From the NCBI GenBank assembly GCA_050297855.1, contig JBNKTC010000009.1:52729-116728 (forward strand): a stretch of 64,000 bases of DNA. Direction: 5' to 3'. The notes under the pieces were generated by a model. The model had not been told where the DNA came from, did not search any database, and saw only the letters and a list, made by a program, of their open reading frames with translations. Source of the stretch: SZUA-545 sp050297855 (GTDB lineage Bacteria > Campylobacterota > Campylobacteria > Campylobacterales > SZUA-545). A program made the translations under genes and the position numbers. Shown here one piece after another: positions 24,652-33,140 of this stretch. The first letter of the stretch is position 1. Each line of letters begins with the position of its first letter.

Positions 24652-25029
24652 TCAGAAACTGAGTGCCTCGTGCGCCTCGCGCATCTCCATCGTGATCGAC
24701 TCACGGAACGGTCGCTCCGCCACCTCCGGCAGCATCAGCCCCTTTTTCTTATGTTCGCGGATAGCGTATTCGCCCGCTTCGTTACCGCTTTTGTAGTAGT
24801 CGTTAAACGCTACGGTAAAGGGCATGTCCCACACCAGCGCCCCCTCCGTAGGGCAGACATCCACACACTTGGGCACGCTGCAGTCGACACACTCGATACA
24901 CTTCTCCGGGCGCACGTAGGTCAGGTCGCTGTCGACGGGGGAGTCGTCGGCACTGGCGATCGCCGTCGCCGGGCACTCCTCCACGCATGCGTCGCAGTTG
25001 ATACAAAGCTCTGTGATTTTTACCGCCAT
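24652..25029 (-). CDS. Alvin-type 2[4Fe-4S] ferredoxin with C-terminal extension
   Basis: This 125-residue protein has a first cluster motif C9-x2-C12-x2-C15-x3-C19-P. The second is C44-x2-C47-x7-C55-x3-C59-P, with the enlarged spacing of the Allochromatium-type ferredoxins, and an extra Cys at 50. About 65 residues follow the clusters (WDMPFTVAFNDYYKSGNEAG...), longer than the roughly 80-residue standard form. It is a soluble electron carrier, probably low-potential; the partner is not evident from neighbours. Confidence 0.85.
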   Translation of the reverse strand: MAVKITELCINCDACVEECPATAIASADDSPVDSDLTYVRPEKCIECVDCSVPKCVDVCPTEGALVWDMPFTVAFNDYYKSGNEAGEYAIREHKKKGLMLPEVAERPFRESITMEMREAHEALSF

Positions 25030-25080
25030 TTTGTACTCCTTCGTAGGGTTTTAATACGAAGTGCAAGATTCATACTATGG

Positions 25081-25086
25081 TATGAT
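25081..25086 (+). promoter_or_regulatory. Possible -10 of the outer-membrane protein gene, with overlapping palindrome
   Basis: TATGAT lies about 26 bases before the ATG at 25112 and forms part of the palindrome TCATAC-TATG-GTATGA (25070-25085) in the divergent ferredoxin/OMP region. Confidence 0.3.
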
Positions 25087-25111
25087 TTAAAAAACAATAC
25101 GAAAGAGACCG

Positions 25112-26350
25112 ATGAAAACCTCCCCAACTCTTGTCACTCTGTTCAGTTTCCTCTTTTTTGTCGCATCGCTCCACGGGATCGAACGCCGCGGGCCGCAGTT
25201 TTTGACCGAGCCGTCTTACCTCATCTTCCCCCTCCCCTACAGCCTGGCGGGGATCGGACAGGGGGTGATCGTCACGGGACTTGCCGGGAACATCGGCGGG
25301 AGCAACGTCGACGCCTACGCCCTGGGGATCACCGGGGACGCCGAAGGCTCCATGGTCGCGGTCGAGGATATCCACCTCCTCCCCGAACGCCTGATCCTCG
25401 ATGTGGGCCAGCAGCGTATCAGCAAAGCCGCCGTCAACTACTACGAGACACGGGGGATGGATTCGGGGATGGATGATTACAAGCTGATGGAAGTCAACAA
25501 GGTCGTCACCGATTCGGCCCAGCTCACCCTCAGCCTCTTCGACCGGCGCCTGGAGCTTTACGGTGCCTACTGGAAACAGGAGGCCCACGTCGTTAAGATC
25601 TCCGACTCCAAGGGCAACCTGATCACCAAACTGGACGATCCCTACATCAGCAAAGAGGAACTGCACCGCCTGGGTATCCTGGTCGATTATACCGACGACC
25701 GGATCAACCCCAAAAAGGGGATCCGTTTCAACCTCGAGCAGATCAGCTCACCCAGCACATCAGAGTCCGAGGCGGACTACTACACGCTGGACAAGAGCCT
25801 GACCCTCTACCTCCCCCTGGGGAAGTCCGCCACCTGGGCATTCTATGCATTCCAGTCCGATGCCTATGTCACCCGCGAGGGCGAGACCGACCCCGATGCC
25901 ATCCGGGCCGACCTTAATATGCCGTGCGACCTGACGCAGACCACCTGCAAGGAGGCGGAACAGGAGTTGGTGGATGCCTTTATGGCCGCACACCGATACG
26001 GAACGGCCACGGCACTGGGTGGGGAGAACCGCCTGCGCTCCTATCCCGGCAACCGTTACAACGGAGCCCATACCCAGCACTTCGCCACGGAGCTTCGCTG
26101 GAACCTCTCCGAAGAGGTCCACCCCTTTAACTTCGGAATATGGAAAGATGTCGCCACGGGCCTGCAGGTGGCGTTCTTTTACGAATCGGGGAGCGTGGCC
26201 GAGAGGATCGACGAACTGGGAGAGATCACGCGTGACTCCTACGGGGCCGGTTTCCGCCTCGTCTCCGCGTCGGGGTATGTCTACCGCGCCGACTATGCCG
26301 CGGGGGACGAAGGGACGGAGATGACCGTTATCTTCGCCTATCCCTGGTAG
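25112..26350 (+). CDS. Omp85-like outer-membrane beta-barrel protein without POTRA domains
   Basis: This 412-residue protein has a signal peptide at about 1-22 (LFSFLFFVASLHG). The mature part is predicted to be mostly barrel strands. LVDYTDDRINPKKGIRFN and LGGENRLRSYPGNRYNG resemble the bacterial surface antigen (D15/BamA) barrel, the latter at the position of the lid-loop V-R-G-F/L-R-G-Y motif, and it ends in aromatic AYPW as barrels do. There is no room for the N-terminal POTRA repeats of BamA or TamA. It could be a small transport or assembly pore; the substrate is unknown. Confidence 0.72.
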   Translation: MKTSPTLVTLFSFLFFVASLHGIERRGPQFLTEPSYLIFPLPYSLAGIGQGVIVTGLAGNIGGSNVDAYALGITGDAEGSMVAVEDIHLLPERLILDVGQQRISKAAVNYYETRGMDSGMDDYKLMEVNKVVTDSAQLTLSLFDRRLELYGAYWKQEAHVVKISDSKGNLITKLDDPYISKEELHRLGILVDYTDDRINPKKGIRFNLEQISSPSTSESEADYYTLDKSLTLYLPLGKSATWAFYAFQSDAYVTREGETDPDAIRADLNMPCDLTQTTCKEAEQELVDAFMAAHRYGTATALGGENRLRSYPGNRYNGAHTQHFATELRWNLSEEVHPFNFGIWKDVATGLQVAFFYESGSVAERIDELGEITRDSYGAGFRLVSASGYVYRADYAAGDEGTEMTVIFAYPW

Positions 26351-26360
26351 GCCGGAGCTC

Positions 26361-27836
26361 TTACGCGACGGATTCCGGCAGCTCGATCACGATCTTTGCC
26401 CCGCCGTTTACGTTTTCGGCATAGATACGCCCTTCCATATTGCGCTCGATGATCGTTTTGGACATATAGAGCCCGATCCCGGTCCCCTGGGATTTGAACT
26501 TGGTCGTAAAATAGGGCTCGAAGATCTTCTCGAAGATCGCTTCGTCGATCCCGCCGCCGTCGTCCTGGACAGTGATCCGGGCGGTGGTGCCGTCGTGTTC
26601 GACGCTGATGGTGATGCACCCCTCGTCGATCTCTTTGCCGCGGATACGTGCTGTGATGGCGTCCTTGGCGTTGTTAATGAGGTTTAAGAGCACCTGTTTA
26701 AACTCGTTGGAGTAACCGTACAAGGTGGCATCCCCCTCCCCGACCACCAGGCAGATATGCAGCTGCCGGAGCTGTTCTTCGAGCAGCTTGCGCACCTCCT
26801 CGATCATACGGGCAAGGCTGAAGTATCCCTTCTCCGTTTCCGGGGCGTAGAAGGTCCTGAAATCGTCGATCGTGTCGGACATGCGGTGGATGATCTCCAT
26901 CGACTCGTCGGTCACCTTCTTGAGATACGCCCCGTCCAGCTCTTTAAACTCGTACGCATCCCGCACATCCTGGATATAGAGCCCCAGGGCATTAAGGGGC
27001 TGGCGCCATTGATGGGCGATGTTACCGAGCATCTCCCCCAGGGCCAGCTGTTTGGACTGGACGATCAGGATCTCATCCTTGTTGCGCAATTCGGTGATCT
27101 GCTGTTCGATCTCCTCCTGGAGATGGTCGTTGAGGCGGTGGAGTTCGTTCTTCTTGGCTTTGAGCTCGTGCTCGATCTTCCCGATGCGGCGCGAGATCAT
27201 GACAGAGAACCAGAGGGTGAAGACCAGTATCAGGGTCGGGAGGAGAAAAGCGAGGTTCCGGGTGTTGACAAGACGCTGTTCGATCTCGCGAATATGGTTG
27301 TTTTTAAGGAGCTGCAGCTCGTCCATCAGAAACCCCTCGTACTGCTTGAGGTAGTCGATGGCATTGGTCAGCTCGATAAGGGCGAGGTAGTACTCGCTCT
27401 GTTCGTTGGTATTGAGCCCTTCGCCCAGGCGGCGCAGGAGGGATTTACGCATCGTGTTGGCTGCCTGGAAAAGCGGGTTTTCCAGCTGCTGCCCGATCTT
27501 GGCGATCTCCTCTTTGATAACGTTCCAGAGGTTATCAAACTCCTCCGAAGGCGCCCCGGTGACCGCTTCCAGTTTCTGGAGTTTGTCTTCGAACTTCACG
27601 GCGGTCTGCTGCCATATCTTCTTCTCGCGGTCGAGGTTGCCCGTTGTCAGCAGGCGCTCGGTGTAATACTTGAGCTCGAAGAGGCCGTCATAGGCCGATT
27701 CGGCCACCTGCTGTTCATCCTTGATCCCCTCGATCCGGAAGATCAGCGAGACAAGGATCACCCCGCTGAGCAGCGCGGCGAGGACCAGGACCATAAAACC
27801 GAGGAACGAGACCTTGCGGATATGCAGTTTTTCCAT
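26361..27836 (-). CDS. Membrane sensor histidine kinase
   Basis: In this 491-residue protein, helices at about 11-33 and 195-214 flank a helical periplasmic sensor region of about 160 residues. A coiled coil runs from 220 to 265, the phospho-acceptor is H275 in GNIAHQWRQPLNALG, and the HATPase has LINNAKDAI (N box), DDGGGI and GTGIGLYMSK. No response regulator is adjacent. It starts 2 bases after a substrate-binding lipoprotein gene, so the lipoprotein probably supplies the ligand signal. It is one of three kinases in the window with this H-box. Confidence 0.9.
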   Translation of the reverse strand: MEKLHIRKVSFLGFMVLVLAALLSGVILVSLIFRIEGIKDEQQVAESAYDGLFELKYYTERLLTTGNLDREKKIWQQTAVKFEDKLQKLEAVTGAPSEEFDNLWNVIKEEIAKIGQQLENPLFQAANTMRKSLLRRLGEGLNTNEQSEYYLALIELTNAIDYLKQYEGFLMDELQLLKNNHIREIEQRLVNTRNLAFLLPTLILVFTLWFSVMISRRIGKIEHELKAKKNELHRLNDHLQEEIEQQITELRNKDEILIVQSKQLALGEMLGNIAHQWRQPLNALGLYIQDVRDAYEFKELDGAYLKKVTDESMEIIHRMSDTIDDFRTFYAPETEKGYFSLARMIEEVRKLLEEQLRQLHICLVVGEGDATLYGYSNEFKQVLLNLINNAKDAITARIRGKEIDEGCITISVEHDGTTARITVQDDGGGIDEAIFEKIFEPYFTTKFKSQGTGIGLYMSKTIIERNMEGRIYAENVNGGAKIVIELPESVA

Positions 27837-27838
27837 GG

Positions 27839-29314
27839 CTACTCCGCGAGGTTGAGGGACTTGCGGTAGAACTCCCGCTGTTTGTCACGTCCCAGGCGGT
27901 CGGTGATCATTTCCCACTCCGCCGCAGCTTTGTCCAGGGCTGTCTTTGCGTCCATCTTCCCGATGGTTACGGCATGGATGTAGCGGTCCAGGGCCTGGTA
28001 GTACTCCCCCGCCCCCGGGATCGTGATGTCGATGACGACGTTGGGGTTGGAGAGGGAGCGGGTGATCTCGTCCAGGTACGCCTTGGCCGACTCGGTCGTA
28101 AAACCGCCCTCGTTCCACGAAGCGGGATCGCTGAAGTGGGAGTAGCGGGAGGGGTTGACCGAATTTCCGCTGCGCGCGCTCAGGACCTTCGTGATCTCCG
28201 GCGAGGTCATGTGGGCGGCGAACTCGAATGCCAGTTCTTTGTGCTTGGATGCCTTGTTGACAAAAAACATCCAGTTGCCGCTGATGGAGGAGACCTGGTT
28301 GTGGCGCTTCTCCCACTGCGCCGTTTTGGCGTTATAGACCGTATCCGAACCGGGGATCTGGGCATACCCGATCTTATCCTGCACGATGGAGCTGGGGGAG
28401 TTGACCGCATAGATCCCCAGGTCCGCCCAGTCCATCGCCATGGCCACCTGCCCGGTGACAAACGTATCCCTTACGTCATGTCCGGCAAAACTGGCCATAC
28501 CGGGCGGGCCGAACCGGATCACATCCACCCACTCCTCCAGGGCCCGGACAAAACCGGGATTGTTGATACGCGCTTTCATCGTATCGGGGTCGAAATAGTA
28601 GGCACGGTCGTCCGGGTGTTTGGCATAGGCGGCTGCCCGGGCGAAAAACTGCAGTAGCGTCACGTCACCCGAGAGCCGAAGCCCCGCGGCCCCGTATTCG
28701 ATCTGGCCGTCCCGGTCCCAGTCCCATCCCGTAAAAAACTCCGCGATGTCCCGGTACTCTCTCCATGTTTCCGGCGGGCGCAGCGCGTAGCCGTATTTTA
28801 CGCGGAACCGTTTTTTGTATTCGGGGTCTGCGAAGATATCCTTGCGGTAGTAGAGATTGATGCAGTCCCCGTCATAGGGGAGTGCGTAGGCGGTATGGTT
28901 CCAGGTGAGGATATTGTCGCGGTAGATCGGCAGGACATCATCCCAGTCGATCTTTTTTTTGACCCACCCCGGTACCGGGGCGACATGATCCCCCGCCAGC
29001 AGGGTCCCGTTCCACAGTGCGATGACGACAAAGATATCGTAGTTAAGTTTGGGGTCGCTTAGGGACTGGTTGATCTTTTCGATCGTCTCGTTCCAGCCGG
29101 GGGTAACGATGCGTATCCGGGCCCCGGTCTCGGCTTCGAACTTCTTGGCCTCGTCCTGGATGGGACCGCGTATCATATTGGCGTGGAGCTTGGGGACGAT
29201 CAGCATGATCGACTGCCCCTCGTAAGGGCGCTTGGCCTGTGTCTCCTCTTTTTTCCCGCAGCCTGTCATGACCAGCGAAGCCAATACGATAGCCCCGATA
29301 ACCGAACGTACCAT
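27839..29314 (-). CDS. Extracellular solute-binding lipoprotein (family 1, sugar-type)
   Basis: The 491-residue product from the ATG at 29314 has a lipoprotein signal (MVRSVIGAIVLASLVMTGCG; lipid Cys at 19). Its body matches family 1 binding proteins: EAKKFEAETGARIRIV, ALPYDGDCINLYYRKDIF, PPETWREYRDIA, and FVTGQVAMAMDWADLG. An upstream ATG at 29353 is rejected because it lies in the promoter -10; GGAAAGGGGAG precedes 29314. No ABC permease or ATPase is nearby; the next gene is a sensor kinase, so it may serve sensing rather than uptake. Confidence 0.85.
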   Translation of the reverse strand: MVRSVIGAIVLASLVMTGCGKKEETQAKRPYEGQSIMLIVPKLHANMIRGPIQDEAKKFEAETGARIRIVTPGWNETIEKINQSLSDPKLNYDIFVVIALWNGTLLAGDHVAPVPGWVKKKIDWDDVLPIYRDNILTWNHTAYALPYDGDCINLYYRKDIFADPEYKKRFRVKYGYALRPPETWREYRDIAEFFTGWDWDRDGQIEYGAAGLRLSGDVTLLQFFARAAAYAKHPDDRAYYFDPDTMKARINNPGFVRALEEWVDVIRFGPPGMASFAGHDVRDTFVTGQVAMAMDWADLGIYAVNSPSSIVQDKIGYAQIPGSDTVYNAKTAQWEKRHNQVSSISGNWMFFVNKASKHKELAFEFAAHMTSPEITKVLSARSGNSVNPSRYSHFSDPASWNEGGFTTESAKAYLDEITRSLSNPNVVIDITIPGAGEYYQALDRYIHAVTIGKMDAKTALDKAAAEWEMITDRLGRDKQREFYRKSLNLAE

Positions 29315-29351
29315 TTTCTCCCCTTTCCTGCCTGAAACTGTTTTGTAATCC

Positions 29352-29357
29352 ATTATA
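29352..29357 (-). promoter_or_regulatory. -10 of the binding-protein/kinase operon
   Basis: The minus strand reads TGTATAAT, about 38 bases before the ATG at 29314. No clear -35. Confidence 0.45.
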
Positions 29358-29392
29358 CATCCCGTTGCTTTTTAAACCGTTTGCATCCCCTC

Positions 29393-29944
29393 TTACAGAT
29401 TGAGCAGCCGGGTGCGCTGGAGGAGTTTAAGGAGGGCGATAATGCCCATTACCCCCAGGTAACCCCACTGCTCCAGGCTTAGTGCCTTCTGGGCCATGGC
29501 AAAGTGGATGGTGGCCAGGGTGATGGCAAGATAGATCACCTTGTGGTATTTGAAAAAACGGGCAAACAGAATCCTCAGCGACGTAATCGCCATAAAAAGC
29601 AGGATCAAAAAGGCCGTCATCCCCAGGTAGACAAAGGGTTTATCCAGTGTCTCCGCAACCGCCTTGGGAATATCCAGTTCCATATCGAGGATGACAAAGT
29701 TGAGCATATGCAAGAGGGCGTAAAAGAAGCTGAAAAGCCCGATCATCCGGCGGTAGCGGACAAAGTTGTGAAGCTTACGCAACATGGAGATGGAGGTGGT
29801 GATGTAAAGCAGCACCAGGGCGCTACCGCCCGTGACGGTATAGATAAACTTGATCGGGTCGGCCACCCCCGTCGCAAAGAGCCGGTAGAGCAGATACCCC
29901 AGCGGAACGAGCAGCACGGCCGCCAGCAGCAGTTTGCGTTTCAA
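29393..29944 (-). CDS. msrQ: MsrQ-like heme-binding membrane subunit
   Basis: This 183-residue protein of the ferric reductase-like transmembrane family has about five or six helices. Histidines occur in helices near KLHNFVRYRRMIG, LLHMLNF and TIHFAMAQ, suitable for b-heme. MsrQ passes electrons from the quinone pool to periplasmic MsrP for methionine sulfoxide repair. It begins at a TTG sharing four bases with the msrP stop (TTGA), so translation is coupled. Confidence 0.88.
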   Translation of the reverse strand: MKRKLLLAAVLLVPLGYLLYRLFATGVADPIKFIYTVTGGSALVLLYITTSISMLRKLHNFVRYRRMIGLFSFFYALLHMLNFVILDMELDIPKAVAETLDKPFVYLGMTAFLILLFMAITSLRILFARFFKYHKVIYLAITLATIHFAMAQKALSLEQWGYLGVMGIIALLKLLQRTRLLNL

Positions 29945-30897
29945 AAATACTTCCTCAGGTCCATCCCGGCATAAAGGTGGGCGACCTGCTCTCCGTAGCC
30001 GTTGAACATCAGCGTATCCTGCTTAAAAAACTTTCCGAGCACCCGTTCCCGCTTCTGGGACCAGCGGGGGTGGTCGACGTTCGGGTTGACATTGGCATAG
30101 AAGCCGTACTCGTGGGGCGCGGTCTTCTGCCAGGTGTTAAGGGGCTGCTCCTCGGTAAAGGTGATCCGGACGATCGACTTACCCCCTTTAAAACCGTACT
30201 TCCACGGGATGATCATCCGTACCGGGGCCCCGTTCTGGGGCGGGAGGGTGTGGCCGTAGAGCCCCACCGTTACCAGCGCCAGCGGGTTCATCGCCTCATC
30301 GAGGCGAAGTCCTTCGACATAGGGGTAATCCAGTGTCGAATACGACCCCCGCTGGTCCGGGAACTGATCCGGATCATACAGTGTCTCAAAACGGAGGTAT
30401 TTTGCTTTGGCTAAGGGCTTGGCCCGTTTGATCAGGCGGGAGAGTTCAAACCCGACCCACGGCACGACCATCGCCCACCCCTCCACACAGCGGAAGCGGT
30501 AGATCCGCTCTTCGAGGGGAAAGCCCCGCAGCAGATCCTCCACCCCCAGCTTCAGCGGCTTCTCCACGAGGCCGTCGATCGTCAGGCTCCAGGGGTCGGT
30601 CTGAAAACCCTGCGCCAGTTTTTTGACCCCCTTGGGATTGGTCGTAAATTCGTAGAAGTTGTTATGGGAGGTCACCTGGTCGTAGCTGTTGAGGGTCAGG
30701 TCGGAAGGATCGGGGGCTTTGGTGTAGGTGAGGTCCGGTTTGGGGACGAACTCTTTGGCCGCCAGCTCCATCACCGCCCCGCTGCTGACGGCCAGGGCGG
30801 CCCCCAGCTTGAGAAACTTCCGCCGCCCGTTAAAAAGCGCCTCATCGGTGACAAAGTTTTCGTTTAGTTCCCACGATTTTCGTTTGATATACTGCAT
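29941..30897 (-). CDS. msrP: Periplasmic methionine sulfoxide reductase catalytic subunit (molybdopterin)
   Basis: This 318-residue protein has a Tat signal near residues 25-45 (GRRKFLKLGAALAVSSGAV). The molybdenum ligand Cys is in YRFRCVEGWAMVVPWVG, as in the sulfite-oxidase-fold MsrP/YedY family. It repairs oxidised periplasmic proteins. The frame is open much further upstream; of two adjacent ATGs at 30900 and 30897, AAGGAG fits the second best. It pairs with msrQ. Confidence 0.92.
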   Translation of the reverse strand: MQYIKRKSWELNENFVTDEALFNGRRKFLKLGAALAVSSGAVMELAAKEFVPKPDLTYTKAPDPSDLTLNSYDQVTSHNNFYEFTTNPKGVKKLAQGFQTDPWSLTIDGLVEKPLKLGVEDLLRGFPLEERIYRFRCVEGWAMVVPWVGFELSRLIKRAKPLAKAKYLRFETLYDPDQFPDQRGSYSTLDYPYVEGLRLDEAMNPLALVTVGLYGHTLPPQNGAPVRMIIPWKYGFKGGKSIVRITFTEEQPLNTWQKTAPHEYGFYANVNPNVDHPRWSQKRERVLGKFFKQDTLMFNGYGEQVAHLYAGMDLRKYF

Positions 30898-31047
30898 CAT
30901 GTCTCCTTTTGGATCGGGATGCTCTGCCGCAACGGTTTTCCCGTCATGGCCTCTGTTATCGACGATAAATATCTTAACCGTAACAAAGTTTTCCCCAAAA
31001 ATCAAGCGCTATACGGCGTCGCCCGCTTCCGTGGTGGGGGAAGGAGA

Positions 31048-31896
31048 CTACTTCAGGAGTTTATAAACGGCACAGAAGTCCTCATCGGCGATCCCCGCTT
31101 CGAAACTCTTTCCGAAGAGCTCCTTGACGACAGACGCGGTCAGCAGCGGGTGCTTCAGCTCGTACGCCAGGTCCTGGAGGCAGTGGAGGTCCTTGTAGAT
31201 CAGGGCGTTGGAGAAGTGGGTGGCGTAGTCTTCGTTTTTCAGCTTCTCTTTTTTGGCATTGAGCACGAGCGAGCTCCCGCCGCCCACACTTAGAATATCC
31301 AGCACGTCCTCTTTGGCGATCCCCGCCTTCTCCGCCATGGCAAGGCTGTCGGCGATCGTGGTCATGATGCTGCCCAGGGCCAGGTTGTTCACAAGCTTCA
31401 TCTTCGTCGCCTGTCCGGGTTCGGGCAGGAAGAAGAGGTTCTGCCCCATCTGTTCGAGGATGGGCTTTATTTTCCCGTAGGCCGCTTCTTCCCCGCTGGT
31501 AACAATGGTCAACGCCCCGTTCTGTGCGGGAACGACACTCCCCAGCACCGGGGATTCGAGGTAGGCACCCCCGGCGTTTCGCACCGCTTCATGGAAAAGG
31601 GTGACATCACGGAAGTGGTTGGTCGTCAGGTCGATAATGATCTTGCCCGTCAGGTCGCAGGTGAGCAGACCCGATTCGCCTTCCAGCGTCTCCCGGACGG
31701 CGGCGGAATCAAAAAGGCAGAGGAAGATGATATCCGTCTTCTCGGCTACCTCTTTCGGCGAACCGACCTCCGCCGCACCAAGCCCTTCGGCTTTGCCCGC
31801 CGTACGGTTGTGGACGCTCAACGTATGTCCGCATGATTCAAGCCGCCCGGCGATCGCCTTTCCCAGGTGGCCCAGTCCGATAAATCCTAGCTGCAT
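31048..31896 (-). CDS. NAD(P)-dependent beta-hydroxyacid dehydrogenase-like oxidoreductase
   Basis: This 282-residue protein of the 3-hydroxyisobutyrate/6-phosphogluconate dehydrogenase superfamily has the nucleotide-binding start MQLGFIGLGHLGKAIAGRLE, SPVLGSVVPAQNGALTI at the substrate loop, and KMKLVNNLALGS with the catalytic Lys. Close relatives include glyoxylate/succinic semialdehyde reductases. AAGGAGA precedes the ATG. It follows a small membrane protein gene by 24 bases. Confidence 0.85.
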   Translation of the reverse strand: MQLGFIGLGHLGKAIAGRLESCGHTLSVHNRTAGKAEGLGAAEVGSPKEVAEKTDIIFLCLFDSAAVRETLEGESGLLTCDLTGKIIIDLTTNHFRDVTLFHEAVRNAGGAYLESPVLGSVVPAQNGALTIVTSGEEAAYGKIKPILEQMGQNLFFLPEPGQATKMKLVNNLALGSIMTTIADSLAMAEKAGIAKEDVLDILSVGGGSSLVLNAKKEKLKNEDYATHFSNALIYKDLHCLQDLAYELKHPLLTASVVKELFGKSFEAGIADEDFCAVYKLLK

Positions 31897-31920
31897 TGTT
31901 TCTCCTTATTATTAAATATT

Positions 31921-32280
31921 TTATAGATTCTTATTGTCTGCCGTTACTTTTTGAAAAATCGCATTGGCACTTATCAACAGGATAAAAGCGACAGGGATCT
32001 TCCATAAACTGGAAAACATATCCTGTATGAGAAATGCAGATATTACCAAAAAGAGGCTCAAGCCGGCTAAGAGAAGATTCTTCATATGCCTTGCATTTAA
32101 TTCAAGTATCAGGATCATGATAACGAGCAGAGAGAGGGTCACTCCATCTAAAATGATCTTTTGAAACAATCGTATTTTATCTGCCATACCAGGTGTCGCT
32201 GCCTTTCTAACTAATCCGATTTCCAATGATATACTTATGGTTATTATAATCAAAAGCAAATATGTGCCGTTGTGTGACAA
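31921..32280 (-). CDS. Small membrane protein with four predicted helices
   Basis: This protein of up to 119 residues has hydrophobic segments near 6-24, 44-61, 68-86 and 90-108. I recognise no family. The open frame begins at a TTG (32280) that lies within the surE promoter palindrome and lacks a good ribosome-binding site, so the real start may be further in. It is upstream of, and probably cotranscribed with, the dehydrogenase gene. It is more AT-rich than its neighbours. Confidence 0.5.
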   Translation of the reverse strand: MSHNGTYLLLIIITISISLEIGLVRKAATPGMADKIRLFQKIILDGVTLSLLVIMILILELNARHMKNLLLAGLSLFLVISAFLIQDMFSSLWKIPVAFILLISANAIFQKVTADNKNL

Positions 32281-32304
32281 CGATTACCCGTGCTTTGCTA
32301 TAAT
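32269..32304 (+). promoter_or_regulatory. surE operon promoter with palindrome over the -35 region
   Basis: TATAAT (32299-32304) lies 18 bases after TGACAA (32275-32280). The perfect palindrome GTTGT-GTG-ACAAC (32269-32281) covers the -35 region and could be a repressor site. The predicted start near 32311 fits the AAAAGGGA site at 32328. Confidence 0.5.
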
Positions 32305-32339
32305 ACACCCTATTTACGCTCATAATGAAAAGGGATCAT

Positions 32340-33140
32340 TTGAAACGGATACTCATCACCAACGACGACGGATTCGAGGCGGAGGGGCTGGCGGCCCTGG
32401 TGGAAGCGGTACGGCCGCTGGGACATGTAACGGTCGTGGCACCGGCCAGCGAAAAATCCGCCTGCGGCCACAGCATCACACTGACACGGCCTCTGCGCTT
32501 TATCGCCCTGGATGACGACTTTTACAAACTGGACGACGGGACACCCAGCGACTGCGTCTACCTGGCCCTGAACTCCATGTTTGTCGACAAAAAACCGGAC
32601 CTCGTGATCAGCGGGATCAACCGCGGGGCCAATATGGGCGAGGACATCACCTACTCCGGGACCGCCAGTGCGGCGATGGAGGCGGCACTCCACGGGATCC
32701 CGTCTATCGCATTTTCCCAGGTACTGCGCAGCTGCGACCAGGCGCGCCACGATACGAGCTACGAGCTGGCGGCCGACGCAGCCAAAAAGATCGTGACGAC
32801 TGTCCTTGACGGCAGCTTCCGGATCCCCCACCGCCGTTTTCTCAATGTCAACGTCCCTTCCCTTGACCATCCCGATGAATGCGAAGGATACGCCATTACC
32901 AAAGCGGGCTACCGTCTCTACGGCAACGACGCCCACCGCCACACCAACCCGCGGGGCGAAGAGTACTACTGGCTGGGCCTGCACCCGCTTGAGTGGGACA
33001 GCGAGAAGACCGCCCACTACGACGACCCCACCGACTTCGAAGCCATCGCCGCCAAGAAGATCTCCATTACTCCCATCAAGATGGACATGACCTGCCACGA
33101 CTCCGTCGAAGGGCTCAAAGCGCTGCTGAATGAGATATGA
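32340..33140 (+). CDS. surE: 5'-nucleotidase SurE
   Basis: A stationary-phase survival nucleotidase acting on nucleoside monophosphates. The 266-residue protein has the N-terminal metal motif ILITNDDGFEAEGL, then VAPASEKSACGHS and SGINRGANMGEDITYSGT. The frame is open from an ATG at 32325, but AAAAGGGA serves the TTG at 32340, which gives the usual short M-K-R-I-L-I-T-N start. It overlaps tcdA by 11 bases. Confidence 0.94.
   Translation: MKRILITNDDGFEAEGLAALVEAVRPLGHVTVVAPASEKSACGHSITLTRPLRFIALDDDFYKLDDGTPSDCVYLALNSMFVDKKPDLVISGINRGANMGEDITYSGTASAAMEAALHGIPSIAFSQVLRSCDQARHDTSYELAADAAKKIVTTVLDGSFRIPHRRFLNVNVPSLDHPDECEGYAITKAGYRLYGNDAHRHTNPRGEEYYWLGLHPLEWDSEKTAHYDDPTDFEAIAAKKISITPIKMDMTCHDSVEGLKALLNEI

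Noticed and set aside
29315..29353. Upstream ATG (29353) for the binding lipoprotein
   Set aside because: It would lie in the TATAAT box and would bury the lipoprotein signal behind 13 extra residues.
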